Source: Macrolepiota albuminosa (lineage: Eukaryota; Basidiomycota; Agaricomycetes; Agaricales; Agaricaceae). From it: a DNA stretch of 64,000 bases. The position numbers and the translations under genes are program-made. Shown here piece by piece: positions 55,077 to 64,000 of this stretch. The notes under the pieces were generated by a model. It was not told the origin of the DNA. It did no database searches and saw only the letters and a list, made by a program, of their open reading frames with translations. Within the stretch, counting starts at the first letter, position 1. Each line of letters starts with the position of its first letter. Location: the NCBI GenBank assembly GCA_027475525.1, contig JAMWFC010000117.1, positions 4,388,183 through 4,452,182 on the forward strand. The letters run 5' to 3'.

Positions 55077-55482
55077 ATCGTTGGTGAGGGATGAAGTCAA
55101 GGTGCATCTTATCTCTAATCTTATCGAGTGTCATGTCGAATCAGGTGATGCTATACAGATTTATATATCTATGTGTGCATCTACGCACTATTACGCCTGC
55201 ATCATCCGTTTAGAGGACCATTGTTTTTCCACGAGGGTATGTTCTCCCGACTGGAATGATATAGATAAGCACGGCGTCGTACTTCTTGTTCTGTTATCTC
55301 ATGGTAAAGACAAAGATGATTGAAAGGGAAAGCTCGATGCGTATGATTCAACTGGTAAGGAGGCTCTTTCGTGGGCCTATAGAGACGAAGGAGAATTTAC
55401 TGACGAAATAATGAGTTTCCATTATGCACTGCACTATTTAAAGATTTGTTGAGTGCGAGTTCCTAGGCAGTTACAGAGCTAT

Positions 55483-57359
55483 CTATGTGCTATCGGAGAA
55501 GGCATTCGCTTGTATCTGGTAGAGCTTTGCATATTCTCCGTCAAGCTTCATGAGCTCCTCATGAGAGCCAGACTCTGCCACGCCACCATCTTTCATGCAT
55601 CTGTATCCGCAATCAGATTACACTATGCGCTAACAAGTCAAAGTGGACATACATAATGAGGTCGGCATGCTTAGTGAGATGGCCAAACCGATGAGTTACG
55701 AAAACCATAGTTTTTCCAGGCCTACTAGCAATGAGCCGGTTGAATATCTGATATTCGGCTTCTGGATCGAGAGCGGAACTTGGCTCGTCAACAGCAACAA
55801 CGTTAACACGGCCAGAGTTGAGATGCATGAATGTTCGCGCCCTAGTGAATGTGACGTGTAGATATGTCAACTCAATTAGAAAGAAGCAACATCTTACGCG
55901 ACAAGGCGCTGTCTTTCCCCGCCTGATATCTCAATTTTCTTTGGCAGTGTTTTCATGTACTTCTGCAAAGGGTGCTCCGGATCATCAGGTACGTTGATGG
56001 GCTGGACTTCGCTCATTGGATCCAAGATCGTGTCTAAACCCTGGTCAAACTTTGCACAGAACTCTGCGGCACTACCTTGTTCTGCAGCTGCGGCGACCGC
56101 GGCTGCATCTGTCGATCGAGCCACGTCTCCAAATGCAATGTTCTCGTAAAGCGACAACGGGTAGAGTCCGTGATCTTGTGTAAAAGAAGCCGTAGTGCGA
56201 CGGACATCCATAGGGCGATACTCCTGTGCAGGCGTACCGTCAATAAGTACTGTTCCCGAACTAGGATCGTATAACCGTGTAAGTAACTTAATCAGTGTGG
56301 ACTTTCCGCTTCCATTAGCCCCAACAATCACGACAAGTTGTCCTGGTTTAATAATGAGAGAAACGTTCCTTAATGTAGGTGATTTATTCCTGCTTCCGGG
56401 ATAGTTGAATATAACGTCTCTACGAGATTATAAAAGTGTCATTAATTGTTTTTCCAGAAAGGGCTCGGTAACTTGCTTGAGTTCGAGCGCCATCCCATCT
56501 TTGCTAGTCTGGGAGCTTGGATAGGGAACATCTCCTTGTTGGATCTTGTTAGACTTCTCCAAAAACGCGTAGAGATGTTTTATTTTGGTTATGTGGGAAT
56601 TCAATGTTTTCGTGCCGCGAAGGATGCCATGCAAAGAGTATCGTAGCACGAAAGACGATTGTAGTAGAATAGCAATGGATCCGATGGAAAATTTCGAATG
56701 ATTGGCCGCGCAGTACACCTTTAGGGAATTTGGCCTTTCGAATCCAGCTGAAGGACTGATCGGAGAAACGTACCATAGGAAGATAATCGGCGATGGAGTA
56801 GGCGATTTCCAAAAGGAGCGAGCTTCTCCTTCTCAGTTGCTCCCAATATTCGTCCGTACATGTGTCCCCGAGTTTTTTCTTGGCCTTCTCGTATTCTGTA
56901 GACAAAGGTATTGGACACTGATAGCTTAGCAAAGACGGAACATACCGTTTAAAATATGACTTTTCAAGTTCCCACTTATGACATCCTGTCGATAGGCATC
57001 CGCGGTGAGATCAGAGAGGGCTCCCATGCGTTGATAGTCCTCGTGTTTTAGGTTTGCGACCCACACTAGATTTTTACCATGTCAGCCTCATGTTACGCCC
57101 CCACAACACAACACACTTACTTTTGGACTGCCAAGAGAGATAAAGTGCCTGAGATCGAATCAATCTTTGATGGATGTGTGCCATGATGGGGTGAGTGATG
57201 AGCTGAGGCAATCGGAGTAGTCTGAGCATTGTCTACCACAACGTGAGCAGGTATTTGGACGTCGCCGGAGAGCAGGTCATCAACCGTGAGAAGGATTTCA
57301 GCTACACGTGAGGCTACAAGGCTTTCATATATCAGATCGGTCTTGTAGTTAGAAGCCAT
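55483..57359 (-). CDS. ABC transporter, C-terminal half with ATP-binding domain
   Basis: Eight exons (57359-57285, 57232-57121, 57065-56946, 56895-56774, 56718-56477, 56419-55898, 55841-55653, 55600-55483) give a 499-residue frame. The N-terminal half holds membrane-domain remnants (GALSDLTADAYRQDVISGN, FSIGSIAILLQSSFVLRYS). The ATPase domain is complete: Walker A GANGSGKST, Q-loop FTQDHGLYPLS, signature ISGGERQR, Walker B VVAVDEPSSALDPEAE and switch His FVTHRFGH. The intron 56476-56420 uses a GC donor (GCAAGT) and CGTAG acceptor, and only this joins LELK to DVIFNYPGS in frame. Residues 1-62 do not resemble the matching part of the neighbouring paralogue, so the 5' end may be chimeric. Substrate unknown. 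Confidence 0.8.
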
Positions 57360-57371
57360 AATATATCATGC

Positions 57372-58677
57372 TTAGCTTCTAATCACAAGTGTGTGATATA
57401 TCACCCTGCCAATATCTGGTGGTTTTTTCTTGGCCTTCTCGTATTCTGTAGACAAAAGACCTATTGAACGCTGACAGCTTAGCAAAGACAGAACATACCA
57501 TTTAAAATATGGCTTTTCAAGTTCCCAGTTATGACATCTTGTCGATAGGCCTCCGTTAGCAAAGACAGAACATACCATTTAAAATATGGCTTTTCAAGTT
57601 CCCAGTTATGACATCTTGTCGATAGGCCTCCGTGGTGAGATCAGATAGGGCTTTCATGCGTTGATAGTCCTCGTGTTTTAGGTTTGCAACCCGCACTAGA
57701 TTGATACCACATCAGCCCTCGTGTTACGGCCCCACAACACAAATGTTTACTTCCAAACCATACATCTTCAGCGAATAGGGTATCCAACAAAGGTTGGGCT
57801 ACGCAGAGTAACGCAAAAACCGGGCCACCACTGAAACGCGACGCATGTACGATCAGGGTGAGTTGACTTAGAGAAGTCAAAATATCACCCAAGACCGACA
57901 CGATTGCGTCGAAGGCTTCCCAAGCGTCGTTCGGTGACATGTGTACCTGGCTCTCCAAATCTGATAGACGATATTTTTGAGGTATGGTCAATATACGAGG
58001 AAAACCAACCTTGTGCGGTTGAAAGGTCCATATCCAATCGTGCTTTATAGGAAAACTGGTTGAGTTGTCGCGTATTCCTGAAGATACAGCTTATACCTCG
58101 CATAATATGGGCCTCATAGTATTGAAGAACTCGAGTTTTAAATACCGGGCTATAGTCGCGCCTGAGAATGGCATTGATGTAGACTTTCTACCGGACAAGA
58201 CTGAGGGGTTGACTCACGTCCACCAGTTAAGGGTTGTAATTAATGTAGCGCAAGATAAAAGACTAACAATTGCCATGAGAATGGCAAAAGTGTTTGCTTT
58301 TCCATCGCGTATACCGGTTTCAACCTACGCAGCCGATCTGTGAAAGTATTTTTCGACGATTAAACAAATCAACAAACGATTTGCAACAAAATCGATGATA
58401 GATGCATCATGACGGCGGATTCAACGCCTTCCCAAAGCTTCGATAAAGCAAAGAATATGAGCAGTGTATGAGATATTGTGGAGACCTCGGTGACAAGACG
58501 CCGGAAGAGCTGTAACGCAGAGACGACCTCATCCCATCGACGCAAAAGACCAAGTCTGGGTTGTTCACTTGTCGAGAGTTCCCATATGCCGACCCGTTCA
58601 CTGGTAATAACGGGGTCTGAGTCCGATTTCTGTTCTGTCTCCTTTGAAACAACTTCTGTTACAGGATGTCTACCCAT
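57372..58677 (-). pseudogene. ABC transporter, N-terminal half, truncated
   Basis: Exons 58677-58378, 58324-58218, 58161-58010, 57960-57751, 57695-57576 and (after the 77-bp duplication) 57445-57372 give about 320 residues. It has the N-terminal and transmembrane part of a fungal ABC exporter (KANTFAILMAIVSLLSCATL, YEAHIMRGISCIF, SPNDAWEAFDAIVSVLGDIL, FALLCVAQPLLDTLF). It then has KHEDYQRMKALSDLTTEAY and EYEKAKKK, and ends PPDIGRV...RS at a stop, 12 bases before the ATG of the next gene. The last two exons are paralogous to exons 3-4 of 55483-57359. It lacks any ATPase domain and looks like half of a rearranged gene. Confidence 0.7.
57479..57632. repeat. 77-bp exact tandem duplication inside the ABC locus
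   Basis: 57479-57555 is repeated exactly at 57556-57632. It spans an exon end and its donor site. The paralogous segment at 56946-57040 has one copy. It is the only such duplication in a host gene here. Confidence 0.95.
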
Positions 58678-58936
58678 TGACGACAAGATCTTGCAGGTAG
58701 CAGGAGAGATGTCGGAGTGGAAACAGAAGACAAATGCTTTTTTGTGTCATACACGTCAAAAGGGAGCGCTCAGGCCAGCAAACAAAATATATACTCCGAT
58801 TGGGAATTGAAGCGCTGATGAGCATATTACTATCACCAACTGGGTGTTGCAAAACTTTCAGAAAATCGACAATTGCGGTACATCGGTCCCACCTTTTTCT
58901 AACCGGACTTCAGGTATCAGTAGACTACTATCTTGA

Positions 58937-59218
58937 CTAGAGACTTGTAGATTTAGTTTGGGGGTAGAGTGGTGTAGAATCTTCTCGGAAGGAAGCCGGA
59001 TGTCCAGGACCCAAAAACAAGGGACTTTCGTCGCGGTTTGTCACGCTGCTGGGTTGTCGGAGCGACCGTGACCAAATTCCACCGCTTTCGTAGTAGAGTG
59101 TATTTGCAACGCTTATGTTAGTGGAACTAGAACTCAGTTGAACTGGAATTAGGCACAAATGATGGACAGATCGATTGACAATTTGACTGACAACAATCCC
59201 TTTCAAGCTACGTGACAT
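58937..59218 (-). CDS. Hypothetical 93-residue open frame
   Basis: ATG at 59218, stop at 58937. Ser/Leu-rich, no recognised domain, no clear intron link to the ABC half-gene downstream. It could be an upstream exon or a chance frame. Confidence 0.25.
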   Translation of the reverse strand: MSRSLKGIVVSQIVNRSVHHLCLIPVQLSSSSTNISVANTLYYESGGIWSRSLRQPSSVTNRDESPLFLGPGHPASFREDSTPLYPQTKSTSL

Positions 59219-59663
59219 TGTGCTTTTGGCTCACTTTGATTCTCGCCACCGTGTCGCGTCGTGTATATGATAATACAATGACATCATGGCGCTACAGAAG
59301 TTACTCATCAACTGGTGTGATTGCCGTGTGCCATGACTTGCCGTTCTCAGCAGCAACATCCTGGATCCATGGCTGGTAAAGATCATTGTCGCTGCTGGTG
59401 GTTATGTGAATCCAAGAATGGGTGATGGCACGATTAGGAAAGGAACGAGATGAACAAAGCGTGTATTTCAAGACGTGACTAAAGCGTGACTAGATTCCAT
59501 CAACCCCGGTGAGAACGGGATCTGGAGAGCCGACTGAAAATATCCGAGTAAGGGTCCGGATGTGTATGTTTCATTTTTTTTTTGAGTAGCGTTCTTAGTA
59601 GGAAGACAACGCCATAGTCGTCTCCTTCCCACCCACTGCGCTGAACACCCGGGTTTCCAACCA
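59219..59663. other. No gene seen
   Basis: Intergenic DNA between the ABC locus and a solo LTR; a short poly-T/A tract near 59574-59582. Confidence 0.4.
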
Positions 59664-59668
59664 GGTTC

Positions 59669-60019
59669 TGTAGAACAGTACGGTTATTCCTCAGTCACTC
59701 ACAAAGATGTAGTTGACTAATTTATTGATTTACCTGTAGAACAGTACGGTTATTCTACAGGTCGTATGAGTAAATATTTTGTAAGTATAATATAGTGGAC
59801 TCACCCTCAGTCACTCACAAAGATGTAGTTGACTGAGGGCTGATTGTTTGTGTCTACGAAAAAAAAACAAGAGAAAAAAAACAAAGACTGGTAAATACTG
59901 ATCATTGTATAATGTGGCTTATGCCACCAAAAGAGGTAAGTGCGATAAGAGAAAAAAAATAAATGATAAACATGATCCGGGATGTCGAGCCGTCGGTTGA
60001 ATAAGTTGCTGGCTCAACA
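59669..60019 (-). repeat. Solo Copia-type LTR (351 bp) with GGTTC target duplication
   Basis: On the minus strand it starts TGTTGAGCCAG and ends CTGTTCTACA. GGTTC flanks it at 59664-59668 and 60020-60024. It contains a full hairpin CCTGTAGAA...TTCTACAGG near 59732 and another CCCTCAGTCA...TGACTGAGGG near 59802, and shortened copies of both at 59669-59719. Loop sequences match within this LTR but differ from those at 14215, 14993 and 49033. Confidence 0.85.
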
Positions 60020-60223
60020 GGTTCCATTTACAGTCAGCTTATGAATTCTGTGAGGAAATGCTTCTATGCACACATGTGAGACTACAAGCCCAGTATGGTG
60101 AGCTAACCCACTCCTGTAACACTGAGCCTATTATCCACTAAAACCCTGCTCTGTCCATCCTTGAAGATATGTGAGGAGTCACCCTCTAGCCCAGTTCCTG
60201 CCCATGTCTCATATATGATGGCC

Positions 60224-60544
60224 TCAATCTGAGCTTTTTCCTGGACTTGGAGACAGTGGTCTTTCTATCAAGAGCTGCTCTGTTTTCCATTTGTTTGTGC
60301 TACCTTCTGGACTTCTGGAGACCTCTCTGGGATCAAGAGATGTGTCATCTTTACTTATCACCTGTTTACATCTCAATACCCAAATCAGGTAGGCTGACTC
60401 CACTACCAATATCCTAAGTAGTCTGGTTAGACCTGCTGATCGTATCTTATTTGTAGATTCTATTTTCCATACTGTACTTCTGACGATAGATGCAGGAGAC
60501 TCACTGCTGGTGCAAGGACCTGTTTCCATCAGAAAAAGTGACAA
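60224..60544 (-). pseudogene. LINE (Tad1-like) 3' end remnant
   Basis: A frame with IRSAGLTRLLRILVVESAYLI then WVLRCKQVI resembles the extreme C-terminus of basidiomycete non-LTR reverse transcriptases (after the RNase H domain), where an ESAHLIWVLRCERVI-type motif is usual. No RT or endonuclease lies nearby, in keeping with a heavily truncated copy. Assignment rests on this one motif. Confidence 0.5.
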
Positions 60545-60746
60545 AGAAGCATGTTATGCCATTTCAAATATATGTATTTCCAAGGGAAAAAGGTTTGAGA
60601 CAATGGAAAAATGCCTTTTTCTAAAGCAAAAAGTTGCCAAAGAAATAGCATGACACATTTTTTTGTTACTTTTTCTGGTAGAAACAGTTCTAACACCAGC
60701 AGTGATTGGGGTTCTAAGAGTTTCCCTGTTTTACTTCTCCACAGAT

Positions 60747-61063
60747 TGTTGGATATCACAAGGTATGACACCACCGACTCCTACATCGGCTCCTATCTCT
60801 CTCTGCCCATTCACGTCACTTGATCGATTGCATTGTTACACTCACTACATTGTCACATACACTCTCTTTCATCTTTACCCTTCACACTATCACACTGGCC
60901 CTGGCTTGGCCTCTTCCATTGTCCCAGATACATACATATACAAACGCTACGCTACTGACACCCTCAGTCAATTATATATTGTGCTGAGGGTGAGCCAGAA
61001 CATTACTCAACTATCCACTTACTGACACGCTGTCCGATAGATAACAACTTACTGTATCTATCA
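60747..61063 (+). repeat. Copia-type LTR related to 5407-5709
   Basis: TGTTGGATAT to ATCTATCA, with a hairpin ACCCTCAG...CTGAGGGT near 60959 and a second GATAGATA...TATCTATC near 61036. The terminal shortened copies seen in the other LTRs are missing. No target duplication found. Confidence 0.55.
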
Positions 61064-62299
61064 GGTACTTCATTGAATATGAATATCTAGTTCTAACACA
61101 GATTGCTTGCCAGGTTCCACACTATGCCTTGCCCTGGGCTCATACATTTAGTCAAGATATGGTCTATTAAGTCAATGTTATTATTATGTTTACATATTGC
61201 ATGGTCTTTGAGTTTCTGTTGTAGAAGTCAGAGGGTGTCAGCTCATGATGCCATCAGATTACAACAGGTACATACATCACTAGTTTAGTTCTGCACTGTT
61301 CCATAGAAGATTACCATTGTAGCCAATACACTTGCTTGCAGTCATTTGTGTTTGGTGCATTATGTGTGTCTCTGTGGGCCTGAAAAGGTCTCTTGTGTTT
61401 CTCTTGTGTTTATTTTGTGTCACTCTCATGTTCCCTCATGCAGTCTCGTATCTCTCACATTCATTCCCATAACACCTGTTTCATTGTTGGCCTGTTTCAA
61501 TGCAGGTCCACTCTGTATGCATTGTGGGTCAGTTTCCACAGGAAGAACATTACTATTTTAGAAAAATCTTTAGTACCTCCAGATCTTCCCACTCTAGATA
61601 GCAATCTTGCATCTAGAGTAGCTACTTCAGATCCACCAGCAAAATAGCACCAAGTAAGACTGTGGCCAATGCTGTGGCCTTCAAACTCCTGGCACCTGAG
61701 ACAATTGCATGTGTCAATGATGCCTCCACCACTATAACCAATGTTGTGGCAAATAGTTGGGCTGAGATAGTCATGGAAGACAAGGCCTGCAAGAACCAAA
61801 TAGATGTGGAGGGATCATAATAGTCCCCCTTACAATGTGTGTTGGGCAAATGTGTCATGTTGGGTAGCCTACAACACTTTTCTGTAGAATTATAGATCCT
61901 ACCTCAGACTTTCAATATAGGGGTATACAGGGACACTCCAGTATAGATTGTCAAAGGTTGGATTTGGAGAAAGGTGCATCACATTTATAATTACATAATT
62001 ACAAGTTAGTGTTGCCTGCATTGATAGCCAAATAAACAAGTCATGTTTTGTTGCATTCTTCTTCAATGGTCAGCTTTTATTTGTCTCCAGTCAGCTCTCC
62101 TGCCTCATGTGGCCACCCTTGCATTCTCTATGGTCAGCTCTTATTACCCTAGCTCTCCAACATAGATTTGTGAGCAAGACATTATATCTTGCCCCCTCTT
62201 TATTTTTATTGAATTTGAGCCTCCCTACTTAATAACCTTATTTACCACTTATTCTTATGAAATAATAATGGTCTCATGAGGGGAATATGGAACAAAAAT
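61064..62299. other. No gene supported
   Basis: Short frames only. Possibly internal debris of the Copia element whose LTR lies at 60747; no diagnostic motif. Confidence 0.4.
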
Positions 62300-62306
62300 G
62301 TGTATT

Positions 62307-63230
62307 AGAGCATTTCTGCAGCGCCCATATTTTGATATTTAGCTTAAATTTGATGGTCGATAACAAAAATTTGCTTAGAATTAGCCAAGCTGCCGGTTGT
62401 TGGCCGTACCAAATTTGGCAGCGGAGATTTGAATTCTTACAGATATCTCCGGATGACTGCAACCTCACTTTCTTGACTTTGACTCTGATATGAACAATAA
62501 AATACAAGATCTACTGCTCACAGCAGTTCCTGTACTCTTCCCTGTGAGCCCTCAGGGATCTTCTATTAGTGATATGCTGCAATCTTCCCTCCTTGCCTAT
62601 GCAGAACAAGAATCACATGATGAGAAGAGGCTTACCTTACTTTTGGAAATGGCGAATTGCAAGCCCAATGCTCCTCAACCGGAACCTGGAGGTCAGAGAA
62701 TAATGGAGGAGTGGATCAGAAAGCTGGAGGACAGGGAATGTTTATGGAGATTTCAGTGCACCAGGATTTATTGCAGCCACCACACCTGCTGATTAGACTC
62801 CACTCACAGATTGACTGCACTGGAGATCTTTAAGATGCTGGAAGCACTGGAGATACCAGAGGAGTTTGGTATAGCCAGTAGATATTCTTTTACTGGCTTA
62901 GAAGAGTTCTGTCTGCTCTTAGCATGGTTTTGCAGTGCAGGTGACCTTTGGTCACTCTTTTTACTGTACGATTGGCCTGCTTCTGCTATATCAGAAGTAG
63001 TTAATGAATTGGTGGAATTCATTGACAAAAATTGGGAGCATTTATTGGGCTGCGACTCATGTGTAAAACACAAAAAAGGTGCAAAATTCAGTAAACAATC
63101 GGACTTTGGATATGATAACTGGCCATCATCTATTGGTGATGTGCAAAAGCCAAGAGAACCCTGGCAACCAAGCTTAACAAAAATTTGGAGAGTTATAATG
63201 AAAATTTGAAACACCCTGCAGAAATGCTCT
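62307..63230 (+). mobile_element. PIF/Harbinger transposon, internally deleted, with terminal inverted repeats
   Basis: Inverted repeats AGAGCATTTCTGCAG (62307-62321) and its complement (63216-63230) bound the element, with ATT on both sides (62304-62306 and 63231-63233) as a 3-bp target duplication. Inside, 62490-63209 encodes, with one break near 62790, an N-terminal Harbinger transposase region: IMEEWIRKLEDRECLWRF, LEALEIPEEFG, SAGDLWSLFLLYDWPASAIS and VNELVEFIDKNWEHLLG. The DDE catalytic half is missing, so it would need a helper. Confidence 0.7.
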
Positions 63231-63519
63231 ATTACACTATACTTCTCTTTAGTATGCTTCCTTATTTATATATATTTATACCTTAGAGTATGTACAAGAG
63301 GTTACCATTACATAACCTCAATAGCCTTTTTTTGCATACTATAGCCAGACTTAATAGACAGGTTCTGACTTACGGTTTAGTGCATGAAGAGCTTTGTAAC
63401 AATGCATTATATTCTAGTACAAGAATATAGACAATTAAATCAGTATATTTCATACTGAATACATAGGACACTTTGTGCCCTTGTCAACTAAGGGCTACTA
63501 TATGTGATGCAGCATAGTA
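63231..63519. other. No gene seen
   Basis: AT-rich DNA between the Harbinger remnant and the gag remnant. Confidence 0.4.
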
Positions 63520-64000
63520 CTCTAGTCTTACCTGAGTGGTAAATTTTGTCATTTCTGAGTGTATCCCAGAACACTCACAGTCAAATGGTGTATGCAGTTT
63601 TCAACTGCTGATCTTCAGCTCCAGTGTTGTCATCAGTTGACAAATCTGTGTCCTCCTCAGAGAGGTCCTCAGACTCTTTGGCTTTGTCTCTGCAAGGGAT
63701 TTGTGGAAATCTATTTTCCACAGACTCAGCTTCCAGAGCTGCAGGTTCCTCCAGCACCTCTTTAATGCAGGCCTCTGCCATTCTCACAGTAGATGGGCCT
63801 GCTGTGGCTTGTCTAGTCCTGCTAGTCCAGTTTAGAGAAACATAAGCCTCTGCTTGTGCTGACAAGTCAGCAGCTGATAAGATGTCTGCTGCACCTATTG
63901 GCTATCTAGCCTTATTTGGGAGTCTTTTGGATGCTAATCAACTGGACATCTCCCAGCAACTAAGTGATTGAAGCAGTTAATCCTCCTGACATTTTGTCTC
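63520..64000 (-). pseudogene. Gag remnant related to Gypsy copies A/B
   Basis: On the minus strand, TRQATAGPSTVRMAEACIKE, EEPAALEAESVENRF and AEDQQLKTAYTI align with copy B gag (RRSTAGPMPSKVAEACLEE, AEEQRLKTAYTV at about 30650-30880). The next bases continue as VFWDTLRNDKIYHS, against VFWDLHPEVMKYTT. Stops are frequent. The element continues beyond the window end. Confidence 0.8.

Noticed and set aside
55051..55323. Plus-strand 90-residue frame upstream of the BTB gene
   Set aside because: It overlaps the first BTB exon on the other strand and lacks any domain.
58065..58343. Plus-strand 92-residue frame
   Set aside because: Antisense shadow of well-spliced ABC transporter exons.

Overview
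The window reads as a filamentous fungal genome, most likely a basidiomycete (Agaricomycetes). Host genes carry many 46-60 nt GT-AG introns, and the gene set (BTB protein, SWIM-RING ligase, HG-type kinase-like protein, long divided ABC transporter) is typical of mushrooms and their relatives. About three quarters of the window is transposable-element DNA in several stages of decay. The genus cannot be fixed from the sequence alone.

Layout. 1-4.1 kb: the 3' part of a Ty3/Gypsy chromovirus-like element (copy A) with an LTR. 4.1-7.0 kb: Tc1/mariner remnants, one split by a Copia LTR-gag fragment, and a long palindrome. 7.2-11.0 kb: a small host island with a tartrate dehydrogenase-family enzyme and a protein-kinase-like gene. 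11-14.2 kb: unique sequence with no gene I can support. 14.2-28.2 kb: a solo LTR, a Copia element invaded by an internally deleted Gypsy element, then a decayed second Gypsy pol. 29.9-42.2 kb: an almost complete Gypsy element (copy B) with identical 235-bp LTRs, a GAATC target duplication, gag-pol with a chromodomain, and a very unusual extra ORF of about 1,080 codons between pol and the 3' LTR. 42.2-50.5 kb: low-complexity DNA, tRNA-like modules, a 61-bp minisatellite with 21 identical copies, and Copia and Gypsy remnants. 50.8-58.7 kb: the main host island, with a SWIM-RING E3 ligase, a divergent cis-prenyltransferase, a BTB protein, and an ABC transporter present as a split, partly duplicated locus. 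59.7-64 kb: a solo LTR, a LINE remnant, a Copia-type LTR, a PIF/Harbinger remnant with terminal inverted repeats, and a decayed gag related to copy B.

Two points govern how the window should be read. First, 20 places carry a tandem duplication of 77 bp (19 exact, one with two missing bases) in unrelated sequences. This is almost certainly an assembly-join artefact, and it accounts for most of the apparent frameshifts in copy B and one disruption in the ABC locus. Second, copy B has identical LTRs, so it looks very young, yet its RT and integrase active sites carry Asp-to-Asn changes and its pol has a TGA stop. These are all G:C-to-A:T transitions, so it is unlikely to be autonomous.

The best candidate for something undescribed is the third ORF of the Gypsy element. 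It occurs at the same position in copies A and B, has no family I recognise, and shows no signal peptide or membrane segment. A second candidate is the recurrent LTR design in the Copia-like elements. Two hairpins are repeated in shortened form at the LTR edge, with loop sequences that differ between LTRs but match within each one.
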